Source: Sternotherus odoratus
Lineage: Eukaryota > Chordata > Testudines > Kinosternidae
Reading direction: 5' to 3'
Assembly (NCBI GenBank): GCA_032164245.1
Contig: JAVMKO010000006.1
Span: 7,703,001 to 7,767,000, forward strand
Length of the DNA: 64,000 nucleotides
Shown: in pieces, positions 40,601-50,805 of the stretch
Numbering within the stretch: position 1 is the first letter of the stretch
Layout of the letters: each line of letters begins with the position of its first letter
Position numbers and translations under genes: made by a program
The notes under the pieces: model-generated
The model's database searches: none
What the model saw: the letters and a program-made list of their open reading frames with translations, nothing else
What the model was told of the DNA's origin: nothing

Positions 40601-41197
40601 CTCTAATTTTCCCCTTAGTGTTTCTGCACCTCTTTATCATCCCAAATTATACATAACTGAAGTCAAGGGAGTTGTGTCCGTTCACTCCAGGGCTGAGTTT
40701 GGTCCTGTGTTTAACTTAATAGGAAGCATGTGTGTAGAGAGAAGAAAGGCCCCATTAGTTCACATTTGATCGATTGTAGATCACATTAGACTATGAAGAC
40801 AATGTGTAATTACTGAATTCTGCTTTGATTGCATGTGTGTTGTCCATAGCAACTCTTCATGTCTGCAAGCAACACTGCCCCACCCTTGAGCAATGTCTCT
40901 GGAGAGAGCAGCGCTGACCAAAGCTTGCTGGAAAGGGTTGGACTGGCCGAAGTTGAATCTGAATTACACGAGGAAAGCAGTAAAGACTGTGTCGTCTGCC
41001 AGAATGGAACAGTGAACTGGGTCCTCCTGCCTTGCAGACATACGTGTCTGTGCGATGGGTGTGTGAAATATTTTCAACAGTGTCCAATGTGTCGGCAGTT
41101 CGTTCAAGAATCTTTTCCACTCTGCAGTAAAAAGGAGCACGATAAAGATGAACCCGAACACACTGTCCAGGGTGCTCCCCACAGAGCAGACTTCTAG
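28088..41197 (+). CDS. CGRRF1: Cell growth regulator with RING finger domain 1 (six coding exons)
   Basis: CGRRF1 is a RING-type E3 ubiquitin ligase, reported as p53-inducible and growth-suppressive (family knowledge). Coding segments 28088-28191, 34179-34318, 36115-36292, 36491-36638, 39871-39978 and 40850-41197 join in frame to 1026 nt, 341 residues plus stop; the human protein is about 332 residues. A hydrophobic N-terminal segment (about residues 15-35, AVVFVCFLVTSGLVLGW) should anchor it in a membrane, probably the ER. Conserved blocks: KKQMRQVKNPFGLE, LVALLTLADEDDREIYDI, QYLLLAQGQFHDLK. The C-terminus holds a C3HC4 RING: Cys273, Cys276, Cys288, His290, Cys294, Cys297, Cys304, Cys307, all present. 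Intron 3 is U12-type. Divergently arranged with GMFB, starts about 2.95 kb apart, as in human 14q22. No disruption seen. Confidence 0.95.
28192..28560 (+). repeat. Degenerate G-rich minisatellite at the start of CGRRF1 intron 1
   Basis: A repeat of about 30-45 bp, rich in GGGGCGGGG, that contains GGCTGGTGAGCG copies at about 28255, 28277, 28357, 28400, 28457 and 28499. That motif is the exon 1/intron 1 junction itself (28187-28198). Strong G over C bias on the sense strand. Confidence 0.75.
28690..28800 (+). repeat. 24-bp tandem repeat, four copies
   Basis: Units of CCGCTGATTGTGGA followed by a G run (8-10 G), four copies, in CGRRF1 intron 1. The G runs could form a quadruplex. G-run lengths may be assembly-sensitive. 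Confidence 0.85.
29509..29700 (+). pseudogene. C2H2 zinc-finger gene fragment
   Basis: One frame reads SNLTAHQRISTAETLHKCTE followed by CGKS and a later CSKC. This matches the C2H2 repeat plus linker pattern (H-Q-R-I-H-T-G-E-K-P-Y-x-C-x-x-C-G-K-S), with linker residues altered and finger spacing broken. Probably a decayed copy from a KRAB-type zinc-finger gene; the flanks show no other exon. Confidence 0.45.
31440..31556 (-). mobile_element. hAT-like fragment
   Basis: Ends GTAGTTTGCCCACCCCTG, the end of the element at 23628-24212, with part of its adjoining GC-rich body. Confidence 0.55.
33690..33935 (+). mobile_element. CR1 LINE 3' end
   Basis: ATAAATTCATGGAGGATAGA, GGATATTGGGCTTGATGGAC, CTGACCCAGTATGGCTGTTC and a TTCTTATG tail; homologous to the end of the CR1 at 50806-52044. 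No frame. Confidence 0.8.
34179..34318 (+). CDS. CGRRF1: CGRRF1 coding exon 2
   Basis: 140 nt; its first G completes Trp35, then FGWDVPVILRNSEE through VSIT, ending with one base of codon 82. The acceptor is TGCTTAG and the donor GTCAGT. Confidence 0.93.
35641..35947. mobile_element. hAT-like MITE, family B, copy 1
   Basis: Left end GGCCAGGTCTACACTAGCGG and right end ..GGGTAGTGAAAACAAGCC. The interior has two nested palindromes: AAAATATGCAACTTCAGC with its complement, and GGGGATCGATTTATCG with its complement near 35860-35900. A second copy lies at 44955-45185. Confidence 0.65.
36115..36292 (+). CDS. CGRRF1: CGRRF1 coding exon 3
   Basis: 178 nt, residues 82-140 plus two bases of Phe141. Contains CYWGCSVQKLHEALQKH and TPQALEDALYSEY. 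The acceptor is CTCTAAG. The donor is GTATCCTTTT, a U12-type site and a poor U2 site. I chose the acceptor giving Arg82-Gly; the exact base within the run of Gs is the least certain boundary of this gene. Confidence 0.9.
36293..36490 (+). other. CGRRF1: U12-type GT-AG intron of CGRRF1 (intron 3)
   Basis: 198 nt. The donor GTATCCTTTT matches the U12 GT-AG consensus and is a weak U2 donor. A branch-like TTCCTTTAC lies at 36472-36480 with its A 11 nt before the intron end, the spacing usual for U12 introns. The acceptor is AAATCAAG with no long pyrimidine tract. Confidence 0.88.
36491..36638 (+). CDS. CGRRF1: CGRRF1 coding exon 4
   Basis: 148 nt; its first base completes Phe141, followed by IKKTDKEEKHCQLPEDAQ and the conserved GPVPRSRYPLVALLTLADED. 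It ends with DI before the donor GTGAGT. Confidence 0.94.
38041..38250 (-). mobile_element. CR1-like fragment
   Basis: TTCATAGAATCATAGTCAGG and GGGGTCATCTAGTCTAGTCC, reverse complement of a CR1 3' end; diverged. Confidence 0.55.
39325..39470 (+). repeat. Dispersed amniote repeat
   Basis: ATAGCACCTAGGAGCTCTAG, CATTATGCTAGGTGCTATAC and AAAGAGGTTACAATC match a repeat frequent in turtles. Probably SINE-derived; family uncertain. Confidence 0.45.
39871..39978 (+). CDS. CGRRF1: CGRRF1 coding exon 5
   Basis: 108 nt, 36 whole codons (residues 191-226): ISMVSVIHIPDESYRLSCRI then LYQYLLLAQGQFHDLK. The acceptor is a T-rich tract ending TTTTTAG and the donor is GTAAGC. Confidence 0.95.
40850..41197 (+). 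CDS. CGRRF1: CGRRF1 coding exon 6 (RING finger and stop)
   Basis: 348 nt, residues 227-341 and TAG at 41195-41197. Starts QLFMSASN after acceptor CCATAG. A low-complexity Ser/Glu-rich linker precedes the RING (CVVCQNGTVNWVLLPCRH, then CLCDGC and CPMC). The tail is charged. Confidence 0.96.
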   Translation, partial: QLFMSASNTAPPLSNVSGESSADQSLLERVGLAEVESELHEESSKDCVVCQNGTVNWVLLPCRHTCLCDGCVKYFQQCPMCRQFVQESFPLCSKKEHDKDEPEHTVQGAPHRADF

Positions 41198-42285
41198 TGG
41201 AAAACAAAGAATTGCCAAGTTGTCCTCTCAAATGGGTGATGTAGAACCTAAAGCATTTTCTGTCCATGGGAGGATCTGCAGTGTAACTTTATGGTTTTGC
41301 TTTTAGTTACTAGACCAATTTAAGCATCCTTGTCATGTCCACACTCCATACAATTACTAGAACACTGCATATACACAGGTAATATGGACAGAAGAAGTGT
41401 GTTGGGGATGTATGAAGAATGAGTTTTTTGATAACTGCTGACTTGATGTTCATGAAGTATTCGAGATTATTTTGACAAGTACATGTAAGTGAGCTAAACA
41501 TTAAAAAGAAAAGAACAAGGCTTACATACAACTGAAATTGAAAAGTACTTTTCCTATATAATATATAGGTTTTTAAATGTGAAAGTTAGAAGAAAATATA
41601 ATTTTAATCCTGTATAATTAGATATTTAGCACTTTAAAGAATGAAGGAAATCAAATATTTAAGAATCTGTTCTTGGTTTTGGTATAAATCCGTATGTATT
41701 TATTTTGTATCTGACAGACTTGGCCATGGGAAGGCTAGGCTGCTAACTCCTGTTGAAGTTACTGGGCGTTAAGAATATTCAGGACATTAGTGGGTCTGAA
41801 CCTCCTGTAGTTGTATTTTGTTTCTGCTGCTTTGAAAGAGATTTCCTGTGTGCACAGGGCCTGGTCCATAGCCCCGTGAAGGGATTGGAAATATTCCCAT
41901 TGGTTTTAGTGAGTTTTAGTTCAAGCCCCTACTGACTATCAAGCGAGTAGAATATCTAAGTGAGCCCACTGTGTATAGGCTGCCATATTGCACTTTAACT
42001 CTTGCTAGTGTGACAGCTATGGATTATGAAGGGCTAAATTTTGCAAGGAGAAGAGACTGTGTTTTAGATGATGTTAGTTTGGCAGCATGTCATGTTCCGT
42101 AACATGCACAGCCTAGTGTGTGGGATTGCCAACTCTCCCATATCTTTCATTACCTCTGTGTGGATGAGAATAGGCTAACCATGTTATCTTCACTCATAGC
42201 ACTAGTAAGAAAAGGAGCTGAAAGACAGCAGAAAATACAGTTGTCTTCTATCAAATAAATAAAATACAATTGGGCGTTGAGAAGA
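41198..42285 (+). other. CGRRF1: CGRRF1 3' untranslated region
   Basis: Non-repetitive AT-rich sequence after the stop. Overlapping AATAAA signals at 42254-42259 and 42258-42263 suggest cleavage near 42280. No clear earlier AATAAA; ATTAAA occurs near 41500. Confidence 0.6.
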
Positions 42286-43259
42286 GAAATGATTCTGTTC
42301 ACTTTGTAATACAGGAAAGGCTAATGTCATTCAGGGTGATATAACGTCTAAGCCAGGACTTCACATCTGGTGGGATGGAACACCAAAGTAAAAATAGCAA
42401 ACTCCCACCTTCACTAGGACCCCATGGGAGGCAGGGGCTTGGAGAGAAGGAGCAATTTGTTCCCTCCTCCTTGCTCTTCCACTGCTCCACCAGCCCCTCC
42501 ATTGACCGGAGCTGGTTCTCAGACTTTTCCCTTCCCTCCACACAGCACTCGCTCTGTGGTGGGAAAGCATGGCTTCAAGAGGCATCTCCCACAGCCTCTT
42601 CTACTGGTGCTGCCCTGGAGCTGAGCACTGTGAACAGAAGGAATCTCCAATCCAAAGCCCTAAATTATCTGCAGTTTCTTGCCATGACTCCAAATGCAGA
42701 AACCTTCATGGCTGGGATGGATTATGGGAGCTGGAAGGTCAAGCCAAGAAACCATGGGCTGTCTTTGGGTCTTCGGGAGGAAGTGGGGAGGTTGAGAGAC
42801 AATGCCCTAGGCCGCCTGTGATTTATGAGGAAGTGGCGTGGTAGCTTTAAGGAAGGATCACTTGCACCATGTAGCAAACCAAGACAATAGCCGTGGGTGT
42901 TGTGAGGACTGAATAATGTTTGCAAAGAGCTTTTGAAAGCAGAAAGTGCTGGCTGGATGCTAAGTATTATTATTTGTAATTTAACTATGTGTTGACTATG
43001 AGAACATCCCTCCGCACACAGGTGGCACTCCTGGAGACAAAGTTACAGTGTCCCACAGCCACTTGTCTGAGATTCCCTGGGCAGGATTAGCCCCTTTGAA
43101 CATTGAGCTCTTAGAAGCAGTGATGACTGTATCTTATGCAGTCTCTGTCCAGATGATGCCAGCCACCAGGGTTTCTTTGGTTAAGTAGGCCTTTGGCTTA
43201 CTTTTGCCTTGGCAAATTTTTCTGTTTAAACACCTGCTTGCTCAGATAGCATGACTTTG
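42286..43259. other. No gene seen downstream of CGRRF1
   Basis: Includes a MIR-like tail at about 42870-42965 (TGTTGTGAGGACTGAATAAT). Otherwise unremarkable. Confidence 0.5.
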
Positions 43260-43700
43260 GAATGTTGGAGGAGTCTTTATCTAGTTAGGGTGGACAGCCG
43301 CTTTTCATAAATTTGACGCTACACTAGAAAGGAATTAATAAACACCTATAAGAGTTGGGTACCTAAAAATCAGAACAGGCGTAATTAATGAGCTTGTTGA
43401 CTGCATATTTGCACGTAGCCTAAGTGGGTTTTACGTATAAATAAGCCCCGAACGTTGGTTCGGGGAACTTCGAAGCAGACTTGAGACCGGTGCTGGTGCT
43501 GTGTGTTAGCCTAGGGTCTCTCCATCGTTGCCTGCCTGGAGTTCCCGACAACTGAAAGGAGAAGTGTAAGATCACACTCTTGCTCAGTAGGGCTGGCTTG
43601 TTTATATCCTTTATTTGCCTGCTATGTAATAAATAGTCTGAACTCTTCCTCACTTGTGCGCTTATTGTCTCTGTATCCTTCGAACCTTAATCAGTTGGCA
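43260..43700 (+). mobile_element. Candidate solo LTR
   Basis: A TATA box (TATAAATA at 43436-43443) is followed by AATAAA at 43628-43633 with a GT-rich segment after it, the U3-R-U5 order. Termini and target duplication were not found, so limits are approximate. Confidence 0.4.
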
Positions 43701-44954
43701 ATACAGGGGCCCACCTTTGTGTTTAAATGTAGGGGGACAGTTGAAGTTGGAAGCTGAAAATACAACACACCCCTTCTTTAAATAAATGCATCGGAGCCCA
43801 TTTTTCCTTAGCACCTCTTAATCAGGGGTTGCGCAGATCACCATGTTAGACAGCTGCCAGAACATTTTTGGGAGGGGTGTTTTGTATGTCTGGTTGGTCT
43901 ATTCATTTTGTTTAAACGTCAGTAGCCCAGTTCTCATGAACTTATACCAGTGAATGATCATAGGCTTATGGCAGAGACAAAGAATCCGGAAAAGGCTACA
44001 ACTGTGGCTCATTCACTATAGACGTGTGATGGTCCATGAGGCAGGGGTTAACAAAACAACCACTTGACAATGATTTGGCAATAGGTAACTTATGACCATG
44101 GCCTATCCTGCTGACAAGGACTGCCTCACCATCTCCATGTGCTTCTCTTCTCTGGTGCATTTCCTTGTCATCTCCTGTCTGATAGTAGCGTGTCAGGGCA
44201 GGGACTGGGTTTTCATTGTTTTTTGAGGCCTTGATGCATGATTGAGGTGTGTAGGTACTGCCAGAACAGAAATAATAATGATAATTAATCACAGCAAAAT
44301 AATTCACTGCCGCATTCACTGTGGATTTGGAGGGATTGCAGGCTATGAAGTCTGGGCCACACATTGAACGATGAGGATAAAAATAAATCGTGAACAGCTG
44401 TCTCATCCGACTTGGGCACTGAGCATGAAATTTAGCTCTATTCAGAGAATAAGAATACGGCATATACACCCCTGAAACTTAAAGCTTCAAAAAATAAGGC
44501 TTCCAGGGGACTTAAGTGGGCCCCCATTTTACCGACTCTCTCCATGGGGTTGAATTTCACCTGTAATGAGACAGGAATCCTTCAGAAAAAACAGCATGTG
44601 ATCATGTCAAGGACTGTGTCATAAAGCACAGGTGGGAGAAGGTAAGGTTGCTTTTTCTAACTTTGTGGATTTGATTTTGCAAGTTGATTATTCTTTTACT
44701 GTAGTTCTTCAGGATACATTTTTGTATGGCGTATATATTTTGATTTCAGAATACAAAGTGGTTGAAATGGAAAGCCCTGGCGTTTGGCTGACCGTTCCCT
44801 GTCCAGTAGTGAAGGCAGGAGGTTCTGTAGTTCATTATTTTATTATGCAGATACTAATATTTTTATCCATGTTAGGTTTTTATGAGATCAGACAGGTGGG
44901 TCCTGATGTGATGGACACCATGGTACACATCTACGTTCATACCTATGTTGTCAT

Positions 44955-45185
44955 ATAGGGCTGGTCTTCATGGGGGGGAAGGGGGGATCGACTGAAGATA
45001 TGCAACTTCAGGTATGTTAATAACGTAGCTGAGGTCGGTGTATCTTCAGCTGACTTACCTGTCGTCCTCATGGCGGCGCCCTGCGTCAAGCTGGAGTTAC
45101 TGGAGTCGACGGGGGTGCGGCGGGCGATCGATTTCTCGCGTCATAACGAGACGCGAGAAATCGATCGCTAAAAGAGTCATTGGAG
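44955..45185. mobile_element. hAT-like MITE, family B, copy 2
   Basis: Same inner palindromes as 35641-35947: ATATGCAACTTCAGGTATGT.. and ATCGATTTCTCGCGTC..GACGCGAGAAATCGAT (about 45126-45166). Confidence 0.65.
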
Positions 45186-45559
45186 GTGAGCAATTGTTTC
45201 TGTTTAACTTACATTAGAAAACTTTGCCTACTATCTTGGCCTCAATGGGAGTTAGGCACGTAAATACCTTTGAAAATCTGGGCCATTATGATGCATCACT
45301 TGAGCTGATGGTTTCCAGCCAATTATGCACCAAGGTATTTCTTTTGGATGGAACAATAACACTTTTGTTTGAAAAATGGCCATAAACACATACAAGCATG
45401 ATTAAAAAACATATAGGTATAACAGTAGCACAGCAGTGCTTTGGGTTCCTACTGTGGGTCAGCCCCATATTTGTTTTTGTAAGGGCATGTATCTCACCAG
45501 GGCATTAGGAGGGTTAATTAATTACTTGATAAAGTGTCCTGAGCTCCTCAAAGGACAGG

Positions 45560-46545
45560 TGCAATGGTTTATCTATATATATATAAAAGTCAAATGGTGT
45601 ATGTGTGTATGTACGTTCACCTACTCCTTCCACACCGTTTGAGCTAGAGACTTGAAATTTGGTACAGTTAGAGGCCTTAGGGTCCTAATCAGGGTAAGAG
45701 TCGAAAATTTTTCAAATCTCACCTCTGACGCCCCCCAGGGGTGAAACTATTTGAAGGCCAATCACATCAGCTGGGCAGCTGCTGTTCTCTGTGACATAGT
45801 TATGATGTCATAATACCCCCCTCCAACAGACCCCGCACTCACTCAGCTCTGTCCCCCCCCCTCCAACGGACCCCACACTCGCTCAGCTCTCTGCCCCCTC
45901 CCCACCTCCGACAAACCCGAGTTGGGTTTGGTTGGAGGGTAAGTGAGGTAGGGGTGTCGGGTTTGGTCGGGGGGTGAGGTGGGGGTGTCGGGTTTGGTCG
46001 GGGGGTAAGTGAGCCAGGTGTGTTGGGTTTGGTCTGGGGGGGTGGGAAGGTGTCGGGGTGGGTGGGGGGTGAGGTGTGGGTGTTGGGGTTGGTCAGGGGG
46101 TGTTGGGTTTGGTGGGGGGGGTAAGGTGGGGGTGTTGGGTTTGGTTGGGGTGAGGAGGGGGGTCGGGGTTGGTCGAGGGGTAAGTGAGGTGTGGGTGTCG
46201 GGTTTGTTTGTGGTGGTAGGTAGGGGTGTCGGGTTTGGTTGGGGGGGGAGTGAGGTGGGTGTGTCAGGTTTGGTCTACGGGGGGTGAGGTGTGGGTGTTG
46301 GTCAGGGGGTGTTGGGGTTGGTAGGGGGGTGACGTGGGGGTGTTGGGGTTGGTTGGGGTGAGGAGGGGGGTCGGGGTTGGTGGAGGGGTAAGTGAGGTGG
46401 GGGTGTCGGGTTTGGTCGGGGGGGTGAGGTGGGGGTGTCAGGTTTGCTCTCTGCCCCCTCCCCCCTCCAACGGACCCCACACTCGCTCAGCTCTCTCCCA
46501 CCTCCGACGGACCCGAGCAACGCCGGGTATTTTTGCTAATTAATA
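45560..46545 (+). mobile_element. Helentron-like non-autonomous element with minisatellite, copy 2
   Basis: Begins TATATATATAAAAGTCAAAT, includes GAGACTTGAAATTTGGTACA, and ends CCCGAGCAACGCCGGGTATT, a short hairpin near the 3' end. Same family as 1999-2610 in the opposite orientation. Confidence 0.5.
45905..46445 (+). repeat. G-rich minisatellite inside copy 2
   Basis: About 18-20 units of 27-33 bp built on GGTGTCGGGTTTGGTCGGGG, nearly free of C on the plus strand: a long purine/GT-biased tract. Confidence 0.85.
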
Positions 46546-47313
46546 ATAGTGATCATTATTACTTCATTTGCGTGTGTTGCGGAAGGGCAACGGATTAGTA
46601 GTTCCACAAATGTGACAACAGGTAAAACTTCATAGGAGTAGCTCCACAACCAAGATCAGCCGTGGGTAAAACAGTGCTGTGTAACTATGAGCGAACTCTC
46701 GACGTTAGGCATTCTGTCTTGAGCTCATTGATCAATATGGTTTATTATCCCTTGTAATATGTTCCTATGCAGGATGTGCACACAACCCAGCAGATGGTGT
46801 ATCCTCTCAGCTCTAGTTGCCATTTGACAACACGTTGTAAGCGTATGAGTTCTATCAGCACCAACGTAAGGAAATGGGAGATTCTTTGATTGACCCTTTA
46901 TTATGACTGAGTTATAGGATTAACAGATGGCTCCATTTTGTTGGCAGGGAACATTTCATGTTTGTTTAATTAGCTGCAAGTCATACTGAAAACTAAAGCA
47001 TGTTTCAGGCAGATACATAAGCTTGTCTGTGCGGTGGAGCTTTTGTGCGGGATGTATAGGGAGTTGTTGGAAAGTGCATTTCAGATAACAGAGTTCCTGA
47101 CTGAATTTCATATCCCCAAATAGAAACCTCCTGAAAAATAGGGGTCTAAAACATTCATTGGTTGACTAGAAGTCTTTACCTTGCTGATGGTAAGATTGAT
47201 GGCAATCATTTTCTCCCTTTAAGGGATGGCTGCAGATAATTTCATTACCTTAAATCAAGGCAGACAGTGTCATGAATTTCCCTTGCAATGCTAATAAGTG
47301 GAGATATACCTAT

Positions 47314-47502
47314 CTCATAGAACTGGAAGGACCTTGAAAGGTCATGGAGTCCAGTCCCCTGCCTACACTAGCAGGACCACGTACTGTCCCCTGACAGATT
47401 TTTTGCCCCACATCCCTAAATGGCCCCCTCAAGGATTCAATTCACAACCCTGGGTTTAGCAGGCCAATGCTCAAACCACTGAGCTATCCCTCCCCCCCCT
47501 CC
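47314..47502 (-). mobile_element. Cryptodiran-type tRNA-derived SINE
   Basis: Reverse complement of the family: CATCCCTAAATGGCCCCCTC, AACCCTGGGTTTAGCAGGCC and ACCACTGAGCTATCCCTCCC in order. Confidence 0.85.
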
Positions 47503-47559
47503 CCATACTAGCTAATGGCGAAGATGGACATGGAGAGAGCCTTGTGCTAGGTTCAGTTC

Positions 47560-47705
47560 CCGATCCAGCCACAGATGACGTGTCTTTACGTCAGTCACTC
47601 AACATATCTGTGCCTCACTTTTTCTAGCTACTTCCCTTCCACATGGAGGGGAGGATAGTGACTCCTGCTGCTGAGATTCACTGTTTGAAAAGCGCTGTAA
47701 GAGAT
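47560..47705 (+). mobile_element. MIR-like SINE
   Basis: CAGTCACTCAACATATCTGT, GCCTCACTTTTTC and AAAAGCGCTGTAAGAG in MIR order; diverged. Confidence 0.5.
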
Positions 47706-48299
47706 GGAAGAGGCTGTTGAGGTGCCCGTGGTATTACAGTGACGAAGCACAAGCAGTGCATGGATTCCACGTTTTCACATTTTCCCCCTGTGCCCCCTTG
47801 GGAGACAAATCATTCAAACTTTTGTTCATTTGTACAGAGTTCTCCTCGGATTTCCGCTTCTGCGTTTGAAATATTTGCTGAATTCTTTACTGTACGTGCA
47901 GCACGGTGTTCAGACGCCTTCTGCCGGGGTTTATTTATTTTGTCCAGCAGCCAAGTACAAGGTGCATTAAAATCAGTGGAGTAAATCAATATCCTGAAAG
48001 CCAAATCTTGCCCTCCGTTACACACCTGCAGCTCCACTGAACTCAGGGCTGAGTTAAGCCATCTATTCCTGTTGATTCAATAGTGTTGCCATGGCCTAAG
48101 TGAGAGTAGAAGTTAACATAGAGAGTTTGGAACATAAACGTCAGCATCAGAACTATTTCCCCCAGTGTTCGAGCCCCAAACACCTCCCGGGTAAAATGTT
48201 ACTGATTCTGAATTGAGTAGAATCAATGCATCGTGTTGGCAGGAAGCGGCAGTGCTGATTTAGTGACTTGGGGTTAAAGCTGAGAATCAAGCAACCTGG

Positions 48300-48425
48300 A
48301 TTCTGTTCCTGGTTCACTACGTGACCCTTGGCAAGCTGATTTCCTGCATCTGCAAAACATGGCAAAGAAATTGTGCATGTCTGTAAAGTGCTCGGAGAGT
48401 TTTTGCTGTGTAAGGGCAAAGGATT
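48300..48425 (+). mobile_element. MIR-like SINE
   Basis: GTGACCCTTGGCAAGCTGAT, GCATCTGCAAAACATGG, TAAAGTGCTCGGAG; diverged. Confidence 0.5.
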
Positions 48426-48594
48426 ATGATCACTGATTGTTCTGCTTTCTAACACTCCAGAATGGCTCCAGGGAAAAACTGTTGACCAGGATGGCAAACC
48501 CAGGACTCCTCATCTTCTTGGTAGGTCTGCTTTGGGGAGACGAGGGTCTAATGTTCCACAGAACAGGATGCAGAGGAATTCCCGTCACTGTTGT

Positions 48595-48775
48595 CGTTAG
48601 AACGACAAGGTGGATGAGAGGATATCTTTTACTGGATCAACTTCTGTTGGTGAGAGAGACAAGCATCCGAGCTTACACAGAGCTCTTCTGCAGGCTACAA
48701 GATATTACCTCCCCCGCCTGGTCTCCCTAATATTCCAGGACCAACACAGCTGCAACAATACTGCATACATCGGTC
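48595..48775 (+). mobile_element. Half of a palindromic DNA element
   Basis: GAGAGGATATCTTTTACTGG, ATCAACTTCTGTTGGTGAGA and AGAGCTCTTCTGCAGG match one arm of the 54636-54968 palindrome. Confidence 0.6.
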
Positions 48776-48904
48776 TCATTGGCATTTGTTCATGCTCCTG
48801 ACCCAGGCTCAGTCATTTGCAGACAGACGGCCGCATGGGAGGGAGATGTGGTTGGAGTAAGACAGTGGGCGTAAATATATTAACCCTGAACTGAGAATGA
48901 CAAA

Positions 48905-49145
48905 AGCTAGATCTATACTAGAGGCTTTTGCCGGTGTAACAGTGTCAGTTGGGGGTGACATCTTATGACATTTTTATACTGGCAAAATTCTGTCGACTCA
49001 GCTATCCTAGCAATGCTTTTGCCAATGTAGCTTATTTTGTTCAGGGAACCCCGGTAAGCTGCGTCTACATGAGGAGGGTTTGCTGGTATAGTCGTACTGC
49101 CTAGCTCCACTGCCAAAGCTTTTCTAGTGTAGGCTAGGCCTCAAA
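48905..49145. mobile_element. hAT-like MITE, family A
   Basis: Left AGCTAGATCTATACTAGAGG against right TTCTAGTGTAGGCTAGGCCT: clear inverted repeats. Confidence 0.65.
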
Positions 49146-49338
49146 CACCGGCGAGATAAATCGTCCTTGCTGAGGTAATGCCATCGGCCCCTCTAATACA
49201 CCTGCTGGGATGGCACAGATAGCGCTGTGCCCCCAGACCCCCCCATGGGCTCTGTGTGTACTGAACCAATTGACACTACAAAATTAGGTCAAACCATCTC
49301 CTGAATGGTGTTGAGCCAGGATTAACGTCCTGTGATGG

Positions 49339-49728
49339 CAGGGGTGAAAGTAGTTATAGGCACTTACCGGTACGGGGCTGGGCTGGGGCCCGCTCTGGCC
49401 CCCGGAAGGGTGGGGGCCTCGGGCAGAAGGGGCGGGACTGGGGGGGTCAGAGCCAGACCCAGCCCACCCCGTATCGGTAAGTGCCTTTAGCTGTTCTGGT
49501 AAGGGCTGCCACTAGGGGCACTTTAAGGACCTGCAAAGCACTCCCACGGCTTTAGCAGTGCTGCCCTTCCCCCACCCAGTTGGTGGCCCTGCCGATAGGG
49601 TCTGTACCGGCAGGCCCCCGACAGGGGAGGCAGAAGGGCCAGGGACATTAAAGCGCTTTAATGTGGGGGTAAATACGGCCTGGTACGGGTTCTTACTGGT
49701 ACGCCGTACCAGCCCACTTTCACCTCTG
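49339..49728. mobile_element. hAT-type MITE with exact 8-bp target duplication
   Basis: 390 bp. CAGGGGTGAAAGTAGT at the left, AGCCCACTTTCACCTCTG at the right, flanked by TGTGATGG at 49331-49338 and 49729-49736. An 8-bp duplication with CAG..CTG ends indicates hAT. Confidence 0.85.
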
Positions 49729-50805
49729 TGTGATGGATACAGTGCGAGTATAGACACTGTGTGGCCTAAAGCAACTCTAACAGTCCTCCAGCATCTGTCC
49801 CACAAGGCCCAACACTGTCCACTCTGGTCACAGTTGTGAACTCTGTTGCCCAGGGGTCATGGAGACCAGAAGCCTCCTTTAAAAACGCCACATGATTTTT
49901 CATGTCTCTTCCTGATTGCCCAGCCTGGTGACCTCACTTAGCAGCTCTCCCTTGTTGTGTGCAACTGCCCAGCCGACCATGGGACCAAGGGGTTCAGACG
50001 GTGGGAGGAGTCTAAGGGCTGGGGCAGGCTCCCACATTCCAGAGAAGCTGTTGCCTGGAGTAGACAGGAGGTATTGAATCTCCGGGGCTGTGGGGAGAAG
50101 AGGCGTTGCAGGCACAACTACGGAGGAGTTGTCAGAAGTGCACACACCTTAGAGTTGCCAGGAGTCTGGTTTTGGACCAGAACACCTGGTTGAAAAGGGA
50201 CCTTGGTAGCTCTGCTCAGCGCTGCTGACCGGGCTGTTAAAAGTTCGGATGGTGCAGGGGCTGGCAGGCTCCCTACCCAGCTCCATGCAACTCCCAGGAA
50301 GTGGTCAGCATGTTCCTCTGGCTCATAGGTGTAAGGGCAGCCACGGGGGCTCTGTGTGCTGCCCCTGTCCTATGCACTGGCTCCACAGCTTCCATTGGCC
50401 CAGAACTGTGGCCAATAGGAGCTGCTGGGGCCTCTAAGTGGGAGCAGCATGCAGAGCCCCTGTGGCTGCCCCTCCCACTAGGAGCTGAACGAACATGCCG
50501 GCAACCTCCCAGCAGCCGCCTGAGGTAAGCACCACCCACAGCTCGAACCCCTCATCCCCTCCTACACCCCAGCTTCCTGCCCCAGCCCTGAGCCCCCTCC
50601 CATACCCAAACTCCCTCACCGAGCCCACACCTCCTCCCGCATCCCAACACCCTGCCCAGCCCTGAGTCCCCTCCCACAGCCTGAACCCCTTGGTCCCATC
50701 CTAGAGTCCCCTCCTGCATCCCAAACCCCTCAACCTCAGACCTACCCCAGATCCCTCATCCCCTGCTGCACGCCAATCCCCTGCACCAGCCTGGAGCCTC
50801 ACCAA

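Noticed and set aside
45839..46480. 213-codon Pro/Thr-rich frame on the minus strand
   Set aside because: It is the translation of the minisatellite in the Helentron-like element, open in several frames.
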